Assembly (NCBI GenBank): GCA_029237695.1
Contig: CM055280.1
Location: forward strand, 27,966,560-28,030,559
Reading direction: 5' to 3'
Source: Conchocele bisecta
Taxonomy: Eukaryota; Mollusca; Bivalvia; Lucinida; Thyasiridae
Length of the DNA: 64,000 nt
Each line of letters starts with the position of its first letter. Position 1 is the stretch's first letter. Made by a program: the position numbers and the translations under genes. Shown here one piece after another: positions 46,176 to 54,440 of this stretch. A model generated the notes under the pieces. That model worked only from the letters and a program-made list of their open reading frames with translations, was not told the DNA's origin and did not search any database.

Positions 46176-46246
46176 TTAAGAAATTACTTAACGCTTAATT
46201 TTAAGAAAATTAGTAACTGCCAAGTAAATGCTTAACAATTAATTTA

Positions 46247-46345
46247 GCAATTGCTGAACAATGCTGAACAAATGCTGAACAAATGCTTAACAAATGTTGA
46301 ACAAATGCTTAACAAATGTTGAACAAATGCTGAACAATGGTTAAC
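46247..46345. repeat. Short tandem array of 10-11 bp units (AACAAATGCTG)
   Basis: About eight or nine head-to-tail copies of GCTGAACAAAT and variants (GCTTAACAAAT, GTTGAACAAAT), ending next to the ATG at 46347. It fills most of the ATPase-downstream intergenic space. The iteron-like regularity could mean a regulatory or origin-related site, or simple slippage. Confidence 0.8.
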
Positions 46346-46346
46346 A

Positions 46347-46691
46347 ATGTTAACAATTTGGTGCTCCGCTGCGAGCTTTGTTGCGAGCATAATGGTGATC
46401 ATAAGTATCGGGTGGTGCGCTTGGCAATATGTTAAAGTGATGAGACTTGTTAGAATAGTTAAATTACTAATTTTGAAAAAATTAAGAAAAATGAACTGCG
46501 ACGAACTTCTCGATCAGCTAATAGAAGAAACCTCAACTCCGACTGCCAACAATAATGATCCGACAGAGCAATCGGAATCGGGGGTTGGTATTGGGTTGAG
46601 TGCAACGACTCCGAATAAAAATGAAAATGCGGCGCGACGAGAGCGGCTAGCTGCGCTGGTTGCTGGGACAATCGGAGCATTATCTCGGTAG
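46347..46691 (+). CDS. Small Polinton protein with N-terminal membrane segment
   Basis: 114 residues. One hydrophobic segment at about residues 4-28 (VASIMVIISIGWCAW) is followed by basic residues and then MNCDELLDQLIEE. The C-terminal half is polar and contains IGLSATTP, also found in the gene at 47033. An internal ATG at 46491 would give a soluble 66-residue form. I chose the upstream start because the membrane segment is in frame and a similar layout occurs in related elements. Function unknown. Confidence 0.6.
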   Translation: MLTIWCSAASFVASIMVIISIGWCAWQYVKVMRLVRIVKLLILKKLRKMNCDELLDQLIEETSTPTANNNDPTEQSESGVGIGLSATTPNKNENAARRERLAALVAGTIGALSR

Positions 46692-46719
46692 GCGTCTCTC
46701 AGTTTTTCAGGTGGATAAG

Positions 46720-47124
46720 ATGTCAGATGCGGAGATCGATAAAATGTATGCGCGATACGAATCCAAATTGGGAGCGGAGATGACAAAAACTCTCGGATCG
46801 GCGGCTATTCATTTGTACGCAACCGCCGTTAGCATACTTCTCCCTATACCAAACACCGCGGGGTTGATTGATGATCTAGATTCTGACCCTTTTATAGGTC
46901 ACACTCTTAGAACAGCCTGCTGCTCAATTTATCACAAGTTTGGAATGTACTTAGCTCCGCTGACAACCGCGTTGACCACGGGTAAACACTGTCAATTTGG
47001 ACATATATGCCCACGAACTATAAGCCCTGAAAATGATGACACAAGACACACCCACGAGAGTGACGGAGTTGAACCAGATTGCTCCAACACAATCGAACCA
47101 GAGTGTTACTCCGCCACTGGATGA
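46720..47124 (+). CDS. Conserved Polinton protein, ~134 residues
   Basis: Starts at ATG 46720 (MSDAEIDKMYARYESKLG) and ends at 47124. The body is helical, with AEMTKTLGSAAIHLYA, then DSDPFIGHTLRTA and YHKFGMYLAPLTTALTT, a pattern I know from other animal Polintons. The last ~35 residues are Asp/Glu/His-rich and overlap the next gene out of frame by 92 bp. A frameshift there could instead join the two. Position between ATPase and integrase suggests a virion or assembly role, but no function is known. Confidence 0.68.
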   Translation: MSDAEIDKMYARYESKLGAEMTKTLGSAAIHLYATAVSILLPIPNTAGLIDDLDSDPFIGHTLRTACCSIYHKFGMYLAPLTTALTTGKHCQFGHICPRTISPENDDTRHTHESDGVEPDCSNTIEPECYSATG

Positions 47125-47428
47125 CATACCGCATATAAACAATCCCAAAAGACAGGCAGCTGGGCGGGCGGCGGCTGCCACCCGAAAAGTTAAACAAGAT
47201 AAAATACTCGCCGAGCTTCGAGAGGCTAAACAGTCGTTGCAATCGGGGACGGAGACAGCAAAACATCTGAAGACAGAGCAATCGGGTTCAACTTCAATCC
47301 CGATTGGGTTGAGTGCAACAACACCCCAAATTCACAAATTAGAAGCACACCCAAATTCTTTGAATTTGTCACCCAATACCAACTCCCGTTGGAGTTGGAC
47401 TGAACCCCAATTCACGAATTGGAGTTAG
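47033..47428 (+). CDS. Small basic Polinton protein
   Basis: 131 residues from ATG 47033. The centre, NPKRQAAGRAAAATRKVKQ, is Lys/Arg/Ala-rich, as in a nuclear or core DNA-binding protein, followed by a helical stretch (DKILAELREAKQSL). The C-terminal third is low-complexity and built from DNA dyads that recur elsewhere in the element (IGLSATTP, LNLSPN). A homologous NPKR-x-AAG block occurs in related Polintons. A core or packaging protein is a reasonable guess. Confidence 0.6.
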   Translation: MMTQDTPTRVTELNQIAPTQSNQSVTPPLDDIPHINNPKRQAAGRAAAATRKVKQDKILAELREAKQSLQSGTETAKHLKTEQSGSTSIPIGLSATTPQIHKLEAHPNSLNLSPNTNSRWSWTEPQFTNWS

Positions 47429-47616
47429 TTTGTTGGTGGTAGTCTGGCAGTTGTTGGTGCCGTGTGGGTGTGGAAATACCCCCTATTACACCAATCCCGA
47501 TTGGAAAAACAACCAGCCAGTGTTCAGAAGAAACACCAATCATCAACAATGTTGAATTTGGATGCGCCCCATTTAAACATTGATCGCGACCCATTTTATA
47601 TGCAATAATTATAACA
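47429..47616. other. Noncoding spacer in the Polinton
   Basis: No credible coding frame. It contains the dyad CCAATCCCGATTGG (47491-47504) and an AT-rich stretch with ATAATTATAAC just before the next ATG, which could serve as a promoter. Confidence 0.5.
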
Positions 47617-47849
47617 ATGGCTGAACAAGATGGTAAAATGTTAGTGAATGCGCTTTATCACGCCGTGGTGATATCGGGTTTCAGTATCGGGTATGCTCGA
47701 CTATCAAAGATGGCCCTAGGAGGAACCGCTCCCAAATTGGACATGACGTGAGAGACGTAGGGCTCGCGACCTTAGATGTAGCGGCCGCAGTTTGGACCCG
47801 AGATTATCTAGTTAAAGCTGGAATTCTACCAGTTAATATATGGAAATAA
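47617..47849 (+). CDS. Small conserved Polinton protein (frameshifted)
   Basis: About 77 codons from ATG 47617 to TAA 47849. The first part reads MLVNALYHAVVISGFSIGYA, then LSKMALGGTAPKLD. A one-base shift near 47745 carries the frame to a tail ending AGILPVNIWK. The GGTxPKLD block and the tail are characteristic of a very common small hydrophobic protein of animal Polintons. Its stop abuts the ATG of the next gene (TAAATG), an arrangement suggesting co-expression. Confidence 0.75.
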
Positions 47850-48273
47850 ATGGCTTCAATCGCAGTAATAGTAGGTGGTGCGCTTGTAAACGCATTGGTG
47901 TTCAGCGGTAGCAACTTTATATTCTCTAAAATGAAAAGCTCGAACGTGGATGAGGAGCGATAGCGTCATGTTTTAGCTGTAGAACAACTCAATAGCGCAA
48001 AGGGAGCGTGGTCGACAAAAACGAACCGCCCATCTGGACTGGGTCAACGAAGAGCTGCGCCGCGAAAATCACGCCGCGCAAACTTTTCAGAACGTTGAAG
48101 AAGCCAACCGCGAGTACGCGCTGGCATATCCGCACAAAAGTCTCGATCCAATGGATCCCGAGCCCCAACTTTCAGATTTCTATGTACCGTCAGAGGCCAA
48201 AAAGGACCGCGAGATCGCGTTCATCGTCGTGGGAATGGGTGTGGTTGGGCTCGTCGGCTACTATATAAAATAA
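47850..48273 (+). CDS. Conserved Polinton protein with N- and C-terminal hydrophobic segments (broken)
   Basis: Starts MASIAVIVGGALVNALVFSG at 47850 and ends at TAA 48273 after a C-terminal hydrophobic segment (VVGMGVVGLVGYY in the final frame). An in-frame TAG lies near 47960, and a frameshift follows near 48005-48020. The middle is charged and helical. This start and the two-anchor layout recur in cnidarian and other animal Polintons. The TAG is a nonsense codon rather than an indel, so it is the best candidate for genuine decay. Role unknown. Confidence 0.75.
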
Positions 48274-48323
48274 TTAATTAATTTAAAAAACTTTTTTTTT
48301 TATAAATATATATATATAGAACG

Positions 48324-48652
48324 ATGTTAGTTGACGAACTTTATGACGCTATGATCGATGTAGGCTACACTGCCCAAAAACATCGTTTACCTGGTGCAAA
48401 GAGTATGATTCGTCTGGCCCAAGATTCTCTCGAGACGTGGCGGGAGGACGAAAAAGCGGCCACCCTTTTCGCAAAGCGGATGTTAGATTCCTCCGAGTTA
48501 GATTCCCCTCTCCTGTTCCAACCAAAACGCGATTGGGGCTGCAGCGAAACTTCCAACAAAGGTTTATTATTAACGACGAACTGGCGAGGGCATGTTGGAG
48601 ATTGTCCGATATATTAGAATACTTCGCATACGATGAACACGCGCAAACTTGA
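48324..48652 (+). CDS. Small Polinton protein upstream of integrase (frameshifted)
   Basis: About 110 codons. It starts MLVDELYDAMIDVGYTAQKH at 48324 and ends EYFAYDEHAQT at 48652, with one frame change between about 48490 and 48540. It is mostly helical and charged, and similar proteins precede integrase in related elements. The end overlaps the integrase start by 20 bp. A TATATATATATA stretch just upstream (48305-48317) is a candidate promoter. Confidence 0.68.
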
Positions 48653-49652
48653 TACCAAACTAATGCGCAAGCTGTCGAATACATACTATAGCCCACGCGC
48701 TACTGGAAGGGACTCGCGGCCATCAAGAGCCTCGCGGCGGCGACCAAGGTTTCAGAAAACGCTGTCAAGGAATGGCTCAAGAAGCAGGCCATCTGGCAGA
48801 TATATTTACCCGCGCCTCACAATATTCCGCGCCCGAAATTCGACGTGCCGGTGCCGAACCAAGTTCACCAAGCGGATCTCCTGTTTCTACCTCACGATCG
48901 CGTCGGTCGCAAGAAGTACAAGTACGCACTGACAATCGTTGACGTAGCGAGTCGTTATAAGGGGGCTGAGCCGTTGGCCACTAAAGAGTCTAAGGAGGTG
49001 GCCGAGGCTCTTTCCCGAATATATAAGAGGAGTCCTCTCAAATGGCCGAATCTTCTCCAGGTCGATCCCGGCCGCGAGTTCATGGGCGCGGTCTCTCATC
49101 TATTGTCTAAGCATAAAGTTTCTATCAGACGCGGCCGCGTCAACATCCACCGGGACCAGGGAATCGTGGAACGCTTCAATCGAACCCTGGCTGAGAGACT
49201 GTTCGGACACCAATACGCTAAAGAACTTGTAGACCCTCATTCGCGATCGACCGAGTGGGTGGCCAGACTGCCCGCCGTGGTCTCCGCACTGAACGGAGAG
49301 GTGACCAGATTGATAGGTAAGAAGCCTGTAGATGCTATCAAGTTTAAAAGGGTGACGAGCAAGCCCTCTGCCGTCTCGCGCGGGCGACGCCATTGGTTTA
49401 GAGGAGCAGCGGCTTCCATCAGATATTGACGTCCGGTACCTCTATCAACCGGGAGAGCTCGAAGGTGGCAGCCGCCGCGCGACTGATCCCGTGTGGTCTC
49501 TCAATGTATATCATCTAGATCGATCTATTACCAAACCTGATGAGCCCGTGCTCTACTATTTGGATGATGGGCCATCTCGAGGGTTTGTTCGCGAAGAACT
49601 TCTTATGGTGCCTTCTGACACCCAGCTACCCCCGGATCGTCAGATTCTTTAG
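48633..49652 (+). CDS. Polinton integrase, retroviral RVE type (frameshifted)
   Basis: About 340 codons from ATG 48633 to TAG 49652. An N-terminal helical region ends with KEWLKKQAIWQIYLPAP. The RVE catalytic core has Asp in HQADLLFLPHD (near 48875), Asp in LQVDPGREFMG (near 49064) and Glu in IVERFNRTLAE (near 49169), with 34 residues between the second Asp and the Glu. A C-terminal chromodomain-like part contains LYQPGEL and WSLNVYHLDR. Frame breaks lie near 48700 and 49385. The family is often labelled F54H12.3-like. It would cut and join element ends to target DNA. Its stop overlaps the PolB stop on the other strand. Confidence 0.93.
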
Positions 49653-52600
49653 AGATGTTCTGTATGTATTCCGTCTGGTAACACGCGTCTTTTATCGTAG
49701 TATGCCGAGAGTCCTAATTTTCGTTGACTGTACGTTTTCATAACGCCGTCTTTCATTTTAAATCCTCTATTTTGTGCTACATCTATAATGTGTTTTCCAT
49801 CTTCTGTAGTTTCACTTAGTACTCGTTTATATCTATCCCAATTTAAATTGTTAGTTCTCTTGGACATTCCTTTCGCAGAGCTTTTATTAATTTTAATTTG
49901 TTCCAAATTATCTTTAGCGAAATTAATTTTTTCTACGAAATAACACTTACTAGATAACGCTATCGCCCTATCCCCGCTAAATTCCATTTTGAAAAGTCCG
50001 GGCTCTCTTTCGCTCCATTTATCCCAAGCCAACCATTTATTTTTTTATTTTTAAAACTCGTCTAGTAAGTTAGGTCTAATCAATTCCTCTATCGTTTTTC
50101 CACTAACTCCTATATACATACTATCAGTATCCATCTGTATTAATTCAAAGTCTTCTCTTTTTACGTATTTGTCTAGAAATTCGTAGTAAAATTCCAACAT
50201 TCTCAATTTAGCTAGTTGATAAACCGCTATTCCACAATGGAATGGTCTCTTTACCGCACACCTGGGTTTTCTTGAAGATATTTCGTACGCATCTCCTATC
50301 TCTTCCAAATCGTCAAAGAATGCAGATCTTAATGCTTTGTCAACACAGGTTTCGTTTTGTGTATATGTCGTATTTAAATATCTCTCCGTTGCCTCTATCA
50401 TTTTTCCACAACAGGAGTTTCCTAATTAATTTCATTATGTCGGCTACTGGTTTCTTATTTGGTTCTACATCGCCCTGTTCGTCTTGCGGCTGTAACTTCT
50501 TTTGCGAACATTCGAATGGTTTTCCGCTAATATAATCTATAACACGATGAACTCCAGTTATTTCTAGGCCGTGTTTTTAAATACCATTTCAACAGTGGCG
50601 CGTACAGCAATACTTTAGTGGCGGTCATAGATCCCACCAATTTTTTTCCATCTCCTCTTGTTCGGCCAGTATCGTTTAAATATTTTAACATGTGTGTGGG
50701 AACTTCATCAACCTCTACTTCTCTGTTTATAAATATTGGGGACATTTCAGAAAACTTATCTTTTAAGTTGTGTGGAACTTCTATATCCACCTCCGCAAAC
50801 CCAAACCAGTCTCCAGATAAAACTCTTTTACAAAACTTTTTAATAAATTTAGGGTTATGTGGGGTATCTATATGGTGTATAGTTTCTCTCCCACACGGCA
50901 TCTCTTTATTTAACGTAGATAAATATAACGCGTTTGCATCGTACCCCAAAACAGCCTTGCAAGGTTTGTTAATTCCTGTGGAATTAGATCTAATATTTGA
51001 AACACCAGCTTCTGCATATCGTGTAAATACTATTGATGGACCGCCAACTAGAGCGTCCTTCATCATTTCGTATGTTTCTTCTTTTGGTGCATATAGAGCA
51101 TCCTCCGGTATAGATTTTTGTTCTTTAATGGTTCCTCTCAATAATATTGTATAGCTACTCCAGGTAGTGTTACCGCATCTTTGAAAATATCCACACCTCT
51201 GTGTTTATAAAATTCACACATTTTTTTCCACCGCTTCTAGGAACGGTGCTACATCTAAATCGTTATAATATTTCAACCAATCTAAAGTTTTCATATTATT
51301 TTCTTCGAAAATTCTACGACATTTACTTAATTCTGTTTCATCTATTAACATTTTCCCAGATAGTTTGGAATACCAATTCTCTATATCCGGTAGTCCTGGG
51401 TAATCCAGTTTGTCTGGAGAATCGAACCGCTCATAAGGAAAGAAAGATTTCTGTCCTTTGCATTCGTAGGCTTTATCCAACTATCATAACTTACACCAGG
51501 TCCTAGATAAAGTATTACATCAAGAAATCTAAACTCTGGAGTAAATAGAAATATTGTTGCGTTTGCACGTTTTCCGACCATTACTTTCTTTGTTGTTGAT
51601 GCCAGTTCGCCTACTAGGTATTTCTTTATTAAGTTTATATCGTACTTACTGCTGTTAAAACCTATAACCGTACTTGCTCTATCCACTGTTCGATCTTGGC
51701 GATTTGGTTTTTACGTAAATGTTCTGTATTAAACCTATATCTTGACCACACTTCTTCTCTTATAGCTTTTCCCCTGACTTTCAAATCTTCTACGAATTTT
51801 TCTATAAGTTTTGCGGGATCTTTATCACAAATATGAGTTACTGTTCCTGAGAAATTATCTCCATACTAACGCTTACCGGAACGTGCTCGGCTTCGTACTC
51901 TAAACTATTACCGTTAGTTTCAACTTCTGGCTGGAGATACGCCTCAAAATCGTATACTATCTGATATGGATAAAGAGTAGTGTCGCAACCGATCTTTATG
52001 TCTTTACCCGTTCTTTGAAATTCGCATTCCCACATAACTACTAGGTTGAATTCTTTGCTTCTTCTAATAAATGTATCTCTTCTCATAGTGGATGCGCGTT
52101 CTTCTTTTCTATGCTTTGCATGAATCTCACACCCGTGCCAGTAACAACTGTGATATTGATATACGGTATTGGTTTCTGGACAGTATCCATCTACTGGAGC
52201 TCCTAAAATCCATCTTTCACCCCCGTGTCCACACTGTTCGTGGTGAATGTGAATTCCCTCGCGCTTTTCCACAGAGTACATCCAATCGATCGCCCCATAA
52301 CTGTTAGAACTTTTTGGGTAGAACGCTTTCTCGAACGACGAACGCGGGCGCTCTAAATAATTACCATCACATATTACTTTTGTCTCACCTCTCATACATG
52401 TTGGTCCGTGTCTCTTCATATTACTCGCTTTCGTGAATTTCTGCTTGCAATTATCGCAGGCGTAAATTTTAGATAGGTTTTTAAGGTTTTTTATCAGAAA
52501 TGCGTGATTATTAAACAGTCCTATTGTCATTGGTTTATTACCTATTGCCTTATAGTGCGCTGGTACCTTTTTAAACAACCACATACATTACATTCGGTGG

Positions 52601-53634
52601 GTTGATATACTTCTATACGATTTTAAAAAACTCTTCAACCTTTTTCAGATCTGAAAAAGGAATTGGTGAAATCACATTACTACCAAAATATTGCTTACTA
52701 AGTTCTTTCGCCGTTTTCTGTACATCTGTCGGGTCTTTTATCTGTCATATGCATAGCTAGACACCTGAACAGACAAAGGTCGTTATTATACTTATCTAAA
52801 GAATACATACCTTTTTTATTCTTCAGCCATTCTGGAAGTTCTCCTCCTGCCGCTTCTTTGGATTGTAGTCCCAAATCTATTCCCTTACTACCCTGTATTA
52901 GCTTTACGAAAACCTCTACCCATCTTACAAACTTCCACTTTGTATTCGGTCTGTCTATTTTATCGGACATTATTCGTGTTTGCTCCTTATCTGACAGCCA
53001 TTTTTTTAACGGTTTTCATTGATGATAGTGGTTCGCTACCACCGAGATTTTTGTGCATTATTATAGTTACAGGTTTTCCATTTTTAATTTCCTCCATATG
53101 TTCTAGCTTGTAAGAATATGAATATCTCAAATAAAAATTGGTTGTTAGATACGGAGCGAGTTTATCGGACATGCGTTCAGACTCGTTAATGTTAATGTTT
53201 TGACGAAAGGATAATGTAACTACCCGTCTTCCATTTTCTACCTTTTCCAATGTTTCATCGTGAGCCCCCAATATTTCTTCATCTTTTTCCACTATCGAGC
53301 GAACTATAGATCTTTTATTTGGTATTTGGTCACCTGTGTGTCTAATTTGAGACGTGCTTGAAGGTAATTCTTTAGAATTAATTACACTAGTCCTTAGCTC
53401 CGCAATACTTTCTTTTTGAATTCTGTTACCAACTTCCTCCGCTAGTGAGAGGTCTTTAAATGCCCCTCTTTTATAGGCGCGGGTAAACCGCTTCATAAAC
53501 GCCTCATTCTTTGTGGTATTTATCAGCTTTGTCAACCCCCTAACTCTCAACCGTGTACTATAAGTAATCCCTAGAGATTCGGCTTCTCTTCTCAAACTTC
53601 TATTTCTGGCGTTATCATATTTTCTGTAATAAGC
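49649..53634 (-). CDS. Protein-primed DNA polymerase B (frameshifted)
   Basis: About 1,330 codons; normal for Polinton PolB with its long N-terminal region. From the N-terminus: charged leader (53634-52987), RPNTKWKFVRW and NNDLCLFRCLAMH (52970-52698), C2H2 finger CDNCKQKF, nuclease-like GAPVDGYCPETN with HSCYWHGC, and exonuclease motifs DFEA, GFNSSKYD and YYNDLD. Polymerase motif A is GYDANALYLSTL (near 50940), motif B lies around HCGIAVYQLAKL, and motif C is QMDTDSMYIG (near 50125). The end is LGLSAYYDKRRVLPDG. At least six frame breaks interrupt it. No ATG opens the first segment; a TAG at 53635-53637 bounds it, so the start is uncertain. It would replicate the linear genome by protein priming. 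Confidence 0.93.
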
Positions 53635-53725
53635 CTATGAAATTTATCTGTTCAATTGGTCGTGAAAACATTATTTGTTTTTTTCACGACCAATTGAATA
53701 TAAACATATACATACATATACTATA
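53635..53725. promoter_or_regulatory. Bidirectional promoter between PolB and zinc-finger gene
   Basis: The motif TTTTCACGACCAATTGAA is at 53681-53698, and its inverse TGTTCAATTGGTCGTGAAAA at 53649-53668. They form a symmetrical pair separated by 12 bp between divergent genes. AATATAAACATATAC follows on the zinc-finger side. The same core lies twice upstream of the left-end genes, suggesting coordinated expression of replication and end genes. Confidence 0.65.
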
Positions 53726-54046
53726 ATGGAGTGTGAGACTTGTTGTAAAACGTTTACGCGTAAAGACTATCTACGAAGGCACCTAGCGAGACGTAGAAAG
53801 TTTCCTTGTGCCCCCCCACAATTTCAATGCCCCAGATGCCCTTGTAAATTCGTTAGTGCCCAAACTCTTTGTAGACATAAGCAACTACGCTGTCAGGTGG
53901 CTAAAGGTGAACGTGGTAGACTAGAGTTGGTAGAATTAGTTGCTGATCTGCGAAATAAATTAGCTATATTGGAGGAGAAAAATGGGGTGTTGGAATATAA
54001 ACTATCACTCGTGGGCACATCCAATCGTGAATTGGTATTGCATTAA
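53726..54046 (+). CDS. Two-finger zinc-finger protein with leucine-rich coiled coil
   Basis: Intact 106 residues from ATG 53726. The first finger-like unit is CETCCKTF with an LRRH helix, closing with Cys rather than the last His. The second is CPRCPCKF with LCRHKQLRC, also Cys-His-Cys in its second half. Residues ~68-98 are leucine-rich (LELVELVADLRNKLAILEE) and probably dimerise. DNA binding and regulation of the element's own promoters is the natural inference given the symmetrical site just upstream. A dyad CCAATCGTGAATTGG lies near its stop (54021-54035). Adjacent to the right TIR. Confidence 0.8.
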   Translation: MECETCCKTFTRKDYLRRHLARRRKFPCAPPQFQCPRCPCKFVSAQTLCRHKQLRCQVAKGERGRLELVELVADLRNKLAILEEKNGVLEYKLSLVGTSNRELVLH

Positions 54047-54085
54047 TTATTTTCTCAAAAATTCATAAATTTGCTGTCGGGAAAA

Positions 54086-54244
54086 CATGATGTATTTATG
54101 ACACCAATCTTTGAATTTTTCGGGGGTGGTGGGAGACAATTTCCTCGTTAACCAATTTTGATTTTTCGGGGGTGGTGGGGTAGTGTAGAGGGGTGGAAAC
54201 GATACCAACGTAGGTGGTATCATTTTGACTCCCTATATACTACT
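54086..54244 (-). repeat. Polinton right terminal inverted repeat
   Basis: Inverted copy of the left TIR, ending TATATACTACT next to flanking ACTGGG. Small indels distinguish it from the left TIR (for example one T fewer in the CCAATTTTTGA run). It begins 40 bp after the zinc-finger gene stop. Confidence 0.93.
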
Positions 54245-54440
54245 ACTGGGCATATGAGTATAGAAACCCAGTGACTGACTACAATTACCCAACTATCGAT
54301 ACAAGAAATCCGAATTACGGGCCAGTAAATTCGAGTATTTCTTGGAAAAAGCCTAACCCTACTGGTTACGCCCAGAATATATGTGTAACTATTACACAAA
54401 AAACGTAGGCCATTTTATTAGACGATTTCCCTTCAAACCA
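54245..54440 (+). pseudogene. 3' part of retrotransposon gag-like remnant interrupted by the Polinton
   Basis: Directly outside the right TIR a frame reads WAYEYRNPVTDYNYP and continues to YAQN. After a one-base shift, C-x2-Y-x5-H-x4-F (54383-54427) looks like a decayed CCHC zinc knuckle. The 5' part ends NQGNSAYEIGNW at 36491. With the ~5-bp target duplication removed, the frame continues across the junction, so the Polinton split one coding sequence. No reverse transcriptase follows. Confidence 0.6.

Larger units (their letters stand above)
36492..54244. mobile_element. Polinton/Maverick virus-like DNA transposon, nearly complete
   Basis: The element is 17,753 bp and bounded by ~160-bp TIRs beginning AGTAGTATATAGGGAGTC; Polinton ends classically begin with AG. 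The bases ACTGG occur directly outside both ends, consistent with the 5-6 bp target duplication of this class. Gene content is diagnostic: protein-primed PolB, RVE-type integrase, packaging ATPase and a capsid protein of the F54H12.2-like family. Additional small Polinton proteins, a fiber and a zinc-finger protein fill the rest. There are no introns. Most genes carry frameshifts, so this copy as sequenced is not functional, although some lesions may be base-calling indels. It is inserted in a retrotransposon gag-like sequence. Confidence 0.95.
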
